From the NCBI GenBank assembly GCA_965214045.1, contig OZ243935.1, positions 930,001 through 994,000 of the forward strand: a stretch of DNA of 64,000 nt, written 5' to 3'. This document shows positions 1-7,680 of this stretch, piece after piece. This DNA comes from WGA-3G sp965214045 (GTDB lineage: Bacteria; Poribacteria; WGA-4E; WGA-3G). The position numbers were made by a program, and so were the translations under genes. The notes beneath the pieces were generated by a model. The model ran no database searches. It was not told the DNA's origin and saw nothing but the letters and a program-made list of their open reading frames with translations. Each line of letters opens with the position of its first letter. Position 1 is the first letter of the stretch.

Positions 1-32
1 CATCAAAAAACCTCCAAATCAGGTAATGCGTA

Positions 33-47
33 ATGATTCGTAATCAT
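33..47. promoter_or_regulatory. Perfect inverted repeat upstream of the radical SAM gene
   Basis: ATGATT-CGT-AATCAT is a 6-3-6 perfect palindrome about 50 bases upstream of the putative -35 box. Three GTAAT words are spaced through the same stretch. It has the shape of a dimeric repressor or activator site, but no regulator gene is adjacent, so the role is inferred. Confidence 0.3.
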
Positions 48-95
48 AGCAAATGTGACGAAAAGTGTCAACAAAAAAATAAAACAGAGATTCTG

Positions 96-124
96 TTGCC
101 AATTGTGTGATGACGTGCTATTCT
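96..124 (+). promoter_or_regulatory. Putative promoter of the radical SAM gene
   Basis: TTGCCA (96-101), a 17-base spacer and TATTCT (119-124) resemble a sigma-70 promoter. Transcription would begin near 131-132, on or beside the ATG at 132. No Shine-Dalgarno sequence precedes that ATG, so the message may be leaderless. Confidence 0.4.
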
Positions 125-131
125 ATTTAGT

Positions 132-1529
132 ATGGAAACGCAAGCGCGAACCTCCTCAGTGATACAGGACCCCGGGGCAGTCCTCCTCATCTCCTGCTAC
201 GAACTCGGACACCGACCGATCGGGCTCTCTCGTCCGCTTCGTGCCCTTGAATCGGTGGGATTCGTTCCAGAGGTAATTGATATTGCTGTCGAACCACTGG
301 ATATCGAAAAGGTCGAGCACGCACGTTTCATCGGGATATCCGTCCCGATGCACACCGCCTTGCGACTGGGGGTTCATCTCTTGCACCGGATACGAGAAAT
401 CAATTCGGATGCCTCTATTTGCATGTACGGGCTTTACGCGACGCTTAACGCTGACTATCTGCTTTCACACGGTGTCGATTTTTGTATCGCAGGCACAGAT
501 TCAACGCAACTCGTCGCGCGGGTGGAATCCATTGCGAAGGAAGAACCGTCTGAGGCACAAGACTCCGATTTCTTTGCGGAACTACCGCCGCTGGAAAGTT
601 ATGCGCAATTTGAGGACGAAGGCGAGGTCCGAACCGTCGGTTACACAGAGACGACACACGGCTGCAAGCATCTCTGCACGCACTGCCCTATTCCGCCAGT
701 CTACAACGGCAAGTTTTTCGCTGTGCAACGCGACATTGTACTCGCTGAAATACAGGAACAGGTCGTGGAAGGTGCGACACACATCACCTTTGGCGACCCA
801 GATTTTCTCAACGGTCCGACGCACGGTCTCCGTATCCTCCGCGCGATGCACGAGACTTTTCCAAGCCTCACCTTCGACTTTACAACCAAGATCGAGCACA
901 TCCTGAAAAACAGAAAACACTTTTCAGAATTCGCGCACCTCGGATGTCGGTTTGTCATTTCTGCCGTTGAAACGCTGAACGAGCAGGTGCTGACGATTTT
1001 GGAGAAGCATCACACACGTGCCGATGTAGCAGAAGCGGTTGATATCGTTCACGGAACGGGGATAGCATTGCGTCCGACATGGGTGCCGTTTACGCCGTGG
1101 ACAACGTTAGACGACTACCTCGAACTCCTCCAGTTTATTGATATGCGCGGTCTTGTGTATCACGTTGACCCGGTGCAGTACGCCGTTCGGTTGTTGATTC
1201 CGCCCGGTTCATACCTGCTCAATCGTCCCGAAACGAAAGTCCTTTCACTCGCCCTTGACGAAGCTTCCTTTAGTTATACGTGGGCACACCCCGATGCCCG
1301 GATGGACGAACTTCATAAAACGGTCAATACCCTCGTTGAAAGCGACGCACGCGACGGTGTGGATACACTGGAAACTTTTTATCGGATATGGACACTCGCG
1401 GCTGATATGCATGGGCAGTCTCCACCAACAGAGAGAAAAGAAGCGCACCTCCCCGCGCCACGTCTCACCGAAGCGTGGTTCTGCTGAGCAGAACCTACCG
1501 ATGGGCAGTTCGCTCCAATCCAATTTTAA
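132..1529 (+). CDS. B12-binding-domain radical SAM protein, probable selenoprotein with CUAEP tail
   Basis: The N-terminal ~130 residues look like a cobalamin-binding (Rossmann) domain. A radical SAM domain follows, with the CxxxCxxC cluster motif at C178, C182 and C185 for a 4Fe-4S cluster that cleaves S-adenosylmethionine. The conventional frame stops at TGA 1485-1487 after ...TEAWFC. Reading that TGA as selenocysteine gives Cys-Sec-Ala-Glu-Pro and then ten more residues to TAA at 1527-1529 (465 residues). From memory, NCBI names a family 'CUAEP/CCAEP-tail radical SAM (seleno)protein', which this tail fits exactly; the substrate is unknown to me. A hairpin begins inside the TGA (see 1486-1515). 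No SD is visible before ATG 132. A DUF169 gene follows on the same strand. Confidence 0.82.
1486..1515 (+). promoter_or_regulatory. Possible bacterial SECIS hairpin at the TGA codon
   Basis: GAGC (1486-1489) pairs with GCTC (1512-1515) and GAAC (1491-1494) pairs with GTTC (1508-1511), leaving one bulged A at 1490. The 13-base apical loop contains CC and GGG, which could pair further. Bacterial SECIS elements lie immediately 3' of the UGA and within the coding region, as here. A competing 9-bp palindrome, GGTTCTGCTGAGCAGAACC (1477-1495), overlaps it. Confidence 0.55.
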
Positions 1530-1571
1530 CCATTGGGTTTTCACCCTGATTGGTCTTACAGTTCAAAATGT

Positions 1572-1667
1572 GTTGGGTTTCACTCGTTCTTTCGTGACTT
1601 TAGGTATCTTGACGGACCTCGAAAACCATTTTCTGTGTGATTTTAGGAGGTTTCCGTTCAACCCAAC
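1572..1667. repeat. Spaced inverted repeat in the gap before the DUF169 gene
   Basis: GTTGGGTT (1572-1579) and AACCCAAC (1660-1667) form an inverted repeat with an ~80-base interior. It fills most of the 1530-1713 gap between the radical SAM and DUF169 genes, and it looks like another short dispersed palindromic element rather than a promoter. Confidence 0.35.
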
Positions 1668-1713
1668 CTACGTGCTTCATTCAAAAACCGATTTTGGTTA
1701 CAAAGGAGAAAAT

Positions 1714-2400
1714 ATGTCAGAACAGATTCAACAATTGCTTAATTTGGAAACTCCCCCTGTTGCTGTAACGTTTCACGATGCACAACCAGACGGTGTTTCC
1801 CGTGTGGAAAAGGTCGAAGCCTCTGGTTGCTCCTATTGGCGACGCGCAGCGGAAGGTAAAACCTTCTATACGGAAGCGTCTGACCATTACAACTGTCCGA
1901 TAGGGTGCTATACACACAACATTGAGTTACCCCCTAAGCAAATGGAGGAACTCGAAAATACGCTCGGACTGATGGGCGAACTCGGTTACATCACTATGGA
2001 AGAAGTCCCGGGTATCCCAAGACGGGAAACACCTTTCAAAAGTGCAGTCTATGCCCCTCTATCAGATGAGACTGACACGCCTGATGTCGTCATTGTCTCC
2101 GGCACGCCGAGACAGATGATGCTCTTGGCAGAAGCCGCGACCGCTGCGGGTATTGGCACAGAAGATAGTGTTATGGGACGCCCGACGTGTGCAGCGATTC
2201 CTGCTGTCATACAAGGCGGACGGAGTGTAAGTAGTTTGGGGTGTATCGGCAACCGCGTTTACACGGCTCTCTCCGACGATGACTTCTACTTTGCCTTCCC
2301 CGGCAAACACATCAACGCGCTCGTTGAGAAGTTGGAAACGATTGTGAATGCGAACCAAGCATTAGAAGAATATCATCAGCAACGCCAAGCGGATTTTTAA
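1714..2400 (+). CDS. DUF169 family protein
   Basis: 228 residues. The ATG at 1714 is preceded by AAAGGAG (1702-1708), which decides the start; the frame is open further upstream but without a ribosome site. The pattern 'TPPVAVTF' at the N-terminus, an early Cys (ASGCSYW), a CPIGC pair and a later 'GRPTCAAIP' with Gly-rich 'GCIGNR' match the DUF169 family. Members of that family have conserved cysteines and no assigned reaction that I know of. It follows the radical SAM selenoprotein candidate by 184 bases on the same strand, so the two may share a transcript and a pathway; that link is inferred. Confidence 0.75.
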   Translation: MSEQIQQLLNLETPPVAVTFHDAQPDGVSRVEKVEASGCSYWRRAAEGKTFYTEASDHYNCPIGCYTHNIELPPKQMEELENTLGLMGELGYITMEEVPGIPRRETPFKSAVYAPLSDETDTPDVVIVSGTPRQMMLLAEAATAAGIGTEDSVMGRPTCAAIPAVIQGGRSVSSLGCIGNRVYTALSDDDFYFAFPGKHINALVEKLETIVNANQALEEYHQQRQADF

Positions 2401-2401
2401 A

Positions 2402-2507
2402 CTTACCTTGCGGATTTTTAAACTTACCTTGCGGAGGAACAACGTGGGTTAAGACTATTGAGTGCGTTTCTTAAACCCGCCCTCCACTACGTTACGGGCT
2501 ACGGTTT
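2402..2507 (+). repeat. Dispersed repeat family R1, copy a
   Basis: Contains 'ACTTACCTTGCGGAGG', a variable middle, then 'CCGCCCTCCACTACGTTACG' and GGCTACGGTTT. It begins right after the DUF169 stop codon and is preceded by a short tandem duplication in which 'CTTGCGGATTTTTAAACTTA' partly repeats. The far end stops about 20 bases before the ribosome site of the SDR gene. Confidence 0.7.
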
Positions 2508-2539
2508 CGTTGCTAATTTAATGTGGAGATTTGAACGTT

Positions 2540-3349
2540 ATGCAAAAGGTTGCTGTTATTACGGGCGCAGCGAGCGGTATCGGGAGAGGATTAGCAGAAC
2601 GGTTCGCAGCGGAAGGCATGAAAGTCGTTCTTGCTGACGTTGCAGAGGAACCGTTAGGTAAGCTTGCGGCAGACTTAAAGGCTAAAGGTGCGACGGTTCT
2701 CGCCGTCAAAACGGATGTCTCAAACGCGACAGCGGTCGAAAACCTTGCTGCCCGGACGTTAGAGGCTTTCGGTGCGGTGCATATCCTCTGCAACAACGCT
2801 GGCGTTGTTTGTAGCCGACCTGTTTGGGAACATACCGTAGCCGACTGGGAATGGGTGTTAGGCGTTAACCTGTGGGGCGTGATCCACGGCATTCGCGCGT
2901 TTGTGCCCCGTATGCTCGCACAAGGGGACGCGTGTCATATCGTGAATACTGCTTCCATTTTGGGTTTGGTGGGTGGTAGTGGCGAAGGCATCTATAAAGT
3001 AAGTAAGCACGGTGTCGTCGTGCTTTCGGAGACCCTCGCCGATGAACTGGCACAGAAAGGGTCTAATATTCAGGTACATGTGCTGTGTCCTGGATGGGTT
3101 CGCACGGGGATTCTGGACGCCGCCCGAAACCGTCCGGACGCATTGCGAAATCCAGCAGAGAAGAAGCAATCACAGGAAACCGTTATTGGCGGTTCACGGA
3201 ATACTCGCGTCGAGATGGAAGCCGGATTGTCACCTGCGGAGGTGGCGGAGCATGTCTATAAAGCGATCCAGAACGGCACCTTCTATATCCACACACACCC
3301 TGAGCACAAGGCATGGATTCGCGAGCGCATGGAGCGTATTCTTGCGTAA
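2540..3349 (+). CDS. Short-chain dehydrogenase/reductase (SDR)
   Basis: 269 residues, the normal size for a classical SDR. Visible motifs are TGAASGIG near the N-terminus (dinucleotide binding), NNAG, and catalytic Tyr and Lys in GIYKVSKHG after a Ser in 'NTASILG'. ATG 2540 has GGAG (2525-2528) at a normal 11-base spacing; a TTG at 2531 would be too close to it. The substrate cannot be read from sequence; it is an NAD(P)H-dependent oxidoreductase of alcohols or ketones. It stands alone between repeat copy a and a convergent methyltransferase gene. Confidence 0.9.
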   Translation: MQKVAVITGAASGIGRGLAERFAAEGMKVVLADVAEEPLGKLAADLKAKGATVLAVKTDVSNATAVENLAARTLEAFGAVHILCNNAGVVCSRPVWEHTVADWEWVLGVNLWGVIHGIRAFVPRMLAQGDACHIVNTASILGLVGGSGEGIYKVSKHGVVVLSETLADELAQKGSNIQVHVLCPGWVRTGILDAARNRPDALRNPAEKKQSQETVIGGSRNTRVEMEAGLSPAEVAEHVYKAIQNGTFYIHTHPEHKAWIRERMERILA

Positions 3350-3485
3350 CCTTCAATGAAGCCAGTGTGAACTGCCTTGCACGCGTTTGCGAACATTGTG
3401 ATTGACGGTGGCGGGGTGTGAGAAGTGTTTCGTCATAAATAATTTTGGACTTGGTTAATGGATAAAAAAAGACATAAGAGTTCCC

Positions 3486-4504
3486 TTACAAATACGAGGT
3501 TTCGCTTCCTGAGCCACATTCAGCCTCCAGCAATTTTAGTTGTTCGGGGGTGTACGATTTATCAGGAGGCAGTGATTCCTGTGATGGACGAATTCTTTGT
3601 AGTCTTTCTCTGGCAATTTCGCAATAATTCTCATTAATTTCACTACCCAGATAATTTCTACCATTTAACCCAGCCATGAGTGCTACAGTCCCACTCCCTA
3701 AAAATGGATCATATACCAAATCATCCGTATTACTCCAAGAAACAATATGGTCTTGTGCCAATTTTTCAGGGAATATAGCCGGATGTTTGTATGCGATGTC
3801 ATCTGATGCCGAATGCCCTTTTCCAATCATATACTCCCACACATTCGTGCGTCTTCCGTATTCAGAATACCCTTCCCGTTTTAATTTCAATAAAGACCCA
3901 TCCGGTAAGCGTTTCGTGCCAGTGTCCCCCTTGCGTGATTCTTTGTTTTTTCTGTCTTTAATCAGATTAATTGTTTTACGTTGTGTTTACATTCCACCAT
4001 CAAAATTGTCGGGAAGTCAGTATCTATCGGAATTTGAGTCGATAGATCGAATGGATCTTGCAGAACTATGGAAACCTTGCTACGACTGGATCCAGAACCA
4101 AAACGTAAACACTACCTAGGCTGTCCCTTACTAAAAACGAACATATATTCAAATGATTGCCAGTAAGTTTTATTATTCCCAACCGCGCCTCTTGGAGGTT
4201 TCAGGTAAATCATTGTATCAAATAGGTTAAACCCGATTTCTTTAAAATAAAGTGCCTGTCGAAACGAAGTGCCTGTCTCATTTCCCTTTATGGTCTGATC
4301 GCCAATAACCCATACAACCACACCTCCACCCTTAACAACCCGATACAGTTCAGAAGCAATTTGTTCAAAAGCTTCTAACGTGTATCCTTCATACTCACGC
4401 ATTTCGTCATACGGAGGTGAAGTTACAACAAGATCAACAAAGGCATCACCCATAACTTTCATCGTATCAAGGCAGTTTTCATTTCTTATATCATTCAACT
4501 TCAT
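3486..4504 (-). pseudogene. DNA methyltransferase (beta-class N4/N6 type) split by a mini-element
   Basis: The 5' part (4504-4117) carries the catalytic TSPPY motif and a D-rich N-terminus 'DLVVTSPPYDE'. The 3' part (3976-3486) carries the SAM-binding DPFLGSGT motif and the C-terminal 'NENYCEIARERL'. This motif order is that of a beta-class amino-methyltransferase. The halves are separated by a 138-bp element at 3979-4116 that introduces stops. Removing the element and one copy of the TA duplication joins ...SKGQP to KTINLIKD... and gives one frame of 292 residues. Two peptides could still be made. No restriction enzyme gene is adjacent. It is convergent with the SDR gene. Confidence 0.85.
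3979..4116. mobile_element. 138-bp MITE-like element inside the methyltransferase gene
   Basis: The ends read inward GGTAGTGTTTAC (from 4116) and CGTTGTGTTTAC (from 3979), flanked by TA on both sides (3977-3978 and 4117-4118). GGTAGTGTTTACAT is also the left end of the IS5-family fragment at 24039, so this is probably a non-autonomous derivative of the same insertion sequence. The interior is too short for a transposase and holds only a short open frame that runs into the terminal repeat. Confidence 0.75.
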
Positions 4505-4601
4505 AGAACATCATCTCATACAGTATTATTATGATAAGTAAATTACCATGATACCTACAAACAAGTCAACTAAAACTTAGCACTTTTATTATTCACGTTT
4601 A

Positions 4602-5684
4602 TTAAGTCAGATCGAGGACACTCCGTGCGACTTCACCCCTTGCCAAAGCCTCAAAGGCATCGTTGATTCCTTCCAAGGGGTAAGTGCGCGTGACGAGTTC
4701 GTCGAGTTTAAGCTGTCCTGCTTTATAGAGCGAAACCAACCGTGGGAAATCCACATGCGGGCGCGCAGTCCCGTACATCGAACCGATAACCATCTTCTCT
4801 GACATCAGCATTCGTGCGTCGAATTCGACTGGCGTGTTTTCCGGCGCGTGTCCGACGAAAACCGTCACGCCTCTACTCCGCGTGCAGAGGATCGCCTGTC
4901 GGAACGTTTCACCGATCAAACCGATCGCCTCAAAAGCATAATGAACCCCACGTCCATCGGTAATTTCCTTGATCCGCTCCACAGGATCGACTTTTGAGGC
5001 ATTAACCGTGTGCGTCGCTCCAAACTGCTTACCGAGTTCAAGTTTGTTGTCGAGTACATCGACAGCAATAATAGGTTCACCACCAGAGATGGCGGCACCT
5101 TGTATACAATTGAGTCCAACCCCTCCACATCCAAAGACGGCTACTGAACTGCCGGGTGAAATCTCTGCTGTATTGATAGCCGCGCCGACACCCGTCATCA
5201 CGCCACACCCGATGAGCGCGGCTTGTGCAAACGGCATGTCCTTATCGATGGGGACAACTGCGTCCTGTGGGACGAGCGTCTCAGTACCGAATGTTCCTAA
5301 TCCCGACATCTGGTCAATCTCTCGTCCACTCGATTTTATAGCGGGTCTACCCGATCCGTCGGACGGAAGTGCACACAAATTTGGATACCCTTTCTGACAC
5401 ATTTCACAGTATCCACAGTTCCGTTTCCATGAAAGGATAACATGGTCGCCGACCTGGACTTGCGTTGCATCGCTTCCGACCTCTTCAATGATTCCAGCCC
5501 CTTCATGTCCAAGAATGACAGGCAACCTAACGAAGGGCCAATCGCCCTTAACAACGTGCCAGTCGGAGTGGCAGACACCGCTGGCGACCAGTCGTACCCG
5601 TACCTGATTCGCACTTGGACGCGGTAAGTCGAACTCTTCAATCTTTAAGTGTGTGTCCGTTTCGTACAATACTGCGGCTTTCAT
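4602..5684 (-). CDS. Zinc-dependent alcohol dehydrogenase (MDR family)
   Basis: 360 residues, typical for the medium-chain dehydrogenase/reductase family. Catalytic zinc ligands are expected at C38 (GVCHSDWH) and H60-E61 (GHEGAG). Four cysteines at 90, 93, 96 and 104 form the structural zinc lobe. The NAD-binding glycine motif is 'VFGCGGVGL'. The pattern is that of class III-like alcohol dehydrogenases acting on primary alcohols or mycothiol/glutathione adducts, but the exact substrate is not decidable. ATG 5684 has GGAGG eight bases upstream. It is transcribed away from the lipoprotein gene at 5968. Confidence 0.9.
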   Translation of the reverse strand: MKAAVLYETDTHLKIEEFDLPRPSANQVRVRLVASGVCHSDWHVVKGDWPFVRLPVILGHEGAGIIEEVGSDATQVQVGDHVILSWKRNCGYCEMCQKGYPNLCALPSDGSGRPAIKSSGREIDQMSGLGTFGTETLVPQDAVVPIDKDMPFAQAALIGCGVMTGVGAAINTAEISPGSSVAVFGCGGVGLNCIQGAAISGGEPIIAVDVLDNKLELGKQFGATHTVNASKVDPVERIKEITDGRGVHYAFEAIGLIGETFRQAILCTRSRGVTVFVGHAPENTPVEFDARMLMSEKMVIGSMYGTARPHVDFPRLVSLYKAGQLKLDELVTRTYPLEGINDAFEALARGEVARSVLDLT

Positions 5685-5783
5685 GGGGTTCCTCCAAAAT
5701 TTGATCTGAACCGATTAAGACTTTAGCGGGTATCATGGGTATTATTATATCACCTTTGGGAAAAGATACAAGAAACACCGAAG

Positions 5784-5850
5784 AATCGAGAATCGGAGTT
5801 CCCTCCTACAAGTCAGGAATCGGGAATCGGAGTTCCCTCCTACAGGTGGG
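5784..5850. repeat. Tandem pair of a 'GGAGTTCCCTCCTAC' repeat
   Basis: 'AATCGGAGTTCCCTCCTACA' occurs twice about 36 bases apart in the 5685-5967 intergenic region. Related forms are at 7650-7680 (GAACTGGAGCTCGCTCCTAC) and near 9628. The core GGAG...CTCC is self-complementary, so each unit can fold. Confidence 0.6.
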
Positions 5851-5871
5851 ATGAATGCCTCCGATTTTAGA

Positions 5872-5901
5872 TTGACATTCGCCCCTTAAAAAAGATATAA
5901 T
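5872..5901 (+). promoter_or_regulatory. Strong sigma-70 promoter before the lipoprotein gene at 5968
   Basis: TTGACA (5872-5877), an 18-base spacer and TATAAT (5896-5901): both boxes are perfect consensus. The leader to the GTG start is about 60 bases. Confidence 0.8.
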
Positions 5902-5967
5902 AGATTGAAATGGACTTCTATGGGAAGCCTACAAGCTGCCCTTAAAACACAATAGAGGAGGATCAAT

Positions 5968-6486
5968 GTGTTTCGTTTTAATTTGCCCCGGAAGCTTATA
6001 TTAAAGAGTCGGAGCGTCGTGCTCGTCGGCATCTGTGTTTTTGTTACGCTTTCGTGTGGGAGCGGGGTAATTCAGAATTTTGAGGGCATCCGGATCCATT
6101 CGGATCCACGCGTTGATAGGATCGACCTACGGATTTATCTGGTTGATAGAAACGGCATTCCGCTGATATGGAATCAGAGTATCCTCAGTCCAAGCGTTGG
6201 TGTGAGTACTGTTTCTGAAGCAGATTTCACCACCAATGCCAAGGTTTACTCTATGCGTAACGGACAGCAACATAAAAAAGTCTACGATGGACGGCTCCTC
6301 GATCTCCGATGGTCACAGGAACTCAATAGACTCGATCGACTCATGACTGCGGAAATTCCGCGTGGTTTCATTGATGACGACCCAGAACGCGATACGCATT
6401 TAGGTGTTATCATCGTTGAAATCCAGACTGAGAAACAGGGACCCTTTTCGGACACTTTAGAGAGAACCGCCATTTACAAGTATTAA
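5968..6486 (+). CDS. Hypothetical lipoprotein
   Basis: 172 residues. A basic N-terminus, a hydrophobic stretch at about 16-27 and a lipobox TLSC (Cys30) predict a lipid-anchored envelope protein. The GTG at 5968 is chosen because GAGGAGG (5955-5961) lies at the right distance; the nearby ATG at 5966 is out of frame and stops early. The mature part is mostly beta-like with no family I recognise; 'RVDRIDLRIYLVDRNGIPL' hints at an adhesin or carbohydrate-binding type fold only weakly. It is a single gene behind its own consensus promoter. Confidence 0.65.
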   Translation: MFRFNLPRKLILKSRSVVLVGICVFVTLSCGSGVIQNFEGIRIHSDPRVDRIDLRIYLVDRNGIPLIWNQSILSPSVGVSTVSEADFTTNAKVYSMRNGQQHKKVYDGRLLDLRWSQELNRLDRLMTAEIPRGFIDDDPERDTHLGVIIVEIQTEKQGPFSDTLERTAIYKY

Positions 6487-6487
6487 A

Positions 6488-6746
6488 ATAGCCATCAGCA
6501 GTCAGCAAAAGGCAGGAATGGCAGAGAAGAAGGATGGAAGAAAGTGTACTTAGCCTACCAGTTTCCTTCCAGCCAAACGCCGACAACTGAAAGCCGATAG
6601 CCGATTCAAACTAAAACATTTTACCCGATAACTATGGTAGATTTTAGAATTACTTAGACACTCTAAAGAAGCGAAGTTAGAAACCTCGCCAGCGGAGAAG
6701 GGTCGTTAAAAACTACCTCTTTGATAACTGAAAACGACTAAACAAT
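6488..6746. repeat. Repeat-rich intergenic stretch before the ABC permease
   Basis: Holds a 'CAGCAGTCAGC' repeat (6495-6510, family R3), a second R3-like unit near 6580-6605 (GAAAGCCGATAGCCGATTC) and a copy of the palindrome family R2 at 6671-6695 (GAAGTTAGAAACCTCGCCAGCGG). No gene is seen. Confidence 0.55.
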
Positions 6747-7613
6747 ATGCCCATTCACACACAGGACTATCGACATTGGGAAGGCACATTAAACCCGCGC
6801 CCTTATACACGATGGTGGATTATCACCAAAGCGGAGTTAAAACTACTGGCACAACGCAAAATTGTCCGATTAATTGTTGCCGTTCCTCCGTTAATCTACA
6901 TTTTGGTTCACGCAACTCTTATCTTCATCCTTAATCAGGTGCCGGGAGCGGTGTTTCCGTTTGAGATTGATAACGAATTTTTTCAGAAATTCCTATTCCG
7001 AAACCCCGGTACAGGTCCCCCTTCCTCATTCCTCATCGCGCTGCTTGCGATTTTCGGCGGTGCCGGATTAATTGCTACCGATCTGAAGAACAATGCACTC
7101 TCCCTCTATCTCTCTAAACCTATTTCATGGATAGACTACCTGATCGGAAAATTTGCTGTCATCGGTATCTTGATTGGCTGCCTCACGTTGGTACCAGGAC
7201 TATTGCTGTTTCTTGAACATGTGCTACTGACTGATACCTCTTTTCTGGAAGAGAATTACTGGATCCCGCTCTCGATCGTCGCCTACTCGGTGCTTATTAC
7301 ACTTACTCCCAGCCTCTTGATGTTATTGTTTTCATCGCTTACCTCAAATCCGCGTTATGCCATCATCGGCTTCTGTGCCGTGTGGTTCGGTTCACACGCT
7401 ATCTACGAAATACTCAAAGTGATTACCCGCACCAGCAAAATGGCGTTAGTCTCCCTTTGGGCAAACTACGACATTCTCGGTACAGCCCTATTTGCCGGTT
7501 CACCGGACTATGCTGTGCATTGGGCGTGGGCACTCCTCGTTCAGGTTGCCTTGATAGCCCTCTGCTTCTTCGTGCTCCATCGTCGGATTCGTGCAGTCGA
7601 AATCGTCAAGTAG
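6747..7613 (+). CDS. ABC-2 type transporter permease
   Basis: 288 residues with about six hydrophobic segments (around 41-66, 92-115, 130-155, 170-200, 203-225 and 255-280). The motif 'LIATDLKNNALSLYLSKPISWIDYLIGKF' region, cut here as IATDLKNNALSLYLSKP, is typical of ABC-2 permeases of export complexes related to gliding or multidrug exporters. An ATP-binding subunit is expected but none lies in the window, so the partner must be encoded elsewhere. No clear ribosome site is visible before ATG 6747, which makes the start less certain. It is convergent with the amidohydrolase gene. Confidence 0.75.
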   Translation: MPIHTQDYRHWEGTLNPRPYTRWWIITKAELKLLAQRKIVRLIVAVPPLIYILVHATLIFILNQVPGAVFPFEIDNEFFQKFLFRNPGTGPPSSFLIALLAIFGGAGLIATDLKNNALSLYLSKPISWIDYLIGKFAVIGILIGCLTLVPGLLLFLEHVLLTDTSFLEENYWIPLSIVAYSVLITLTPSLLMLLFSSLTSNPRYAIIGFCAVWFGSHAIYEILKVITRTSKMALVSLWANYDILGTALFAGSPDYAVHWAWALLVQVALIALCFFVLHRRIRAVEIVK

Positions 7614-7643
7614 GGACTGGGTAACCCAGCCCCTACTGCGTCA
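7614..7643. terminator. Hairpin between convergent genes
   Basis: GTAGGGACTGGGT pairs with ACCCAGCCCCTAC (one mismatch) with almost no loop, directly after the permease stop codon. There is no long T run, so it may be a dispersed palindromic repeat that also ends transcription. Confidence 0.4.
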
Positions 7644-7680
7644 CTATAGGAAATCGCGAACTGGAGCTCGCTCCTACTGG

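Noticed and set aside
1255..1713. Upstream extension of the DUF169 frame
   Set aside because: The frame is open but overlaps the radical SAM gene in another frame; AAAGGAG is right before ATG 1714.
3676..4119. 147-codon plus-strand frame across the methyltransferase break
   Set aside because: Its first part is antisense to the methyltransferase and its end is the mini-element; no family is recognisable.
5784..5850. Short direct repeats as a CRISPR array
   Set aside because: Only two units, with a palindromic core shared with other intergenic sites; no cas genes are in the window.
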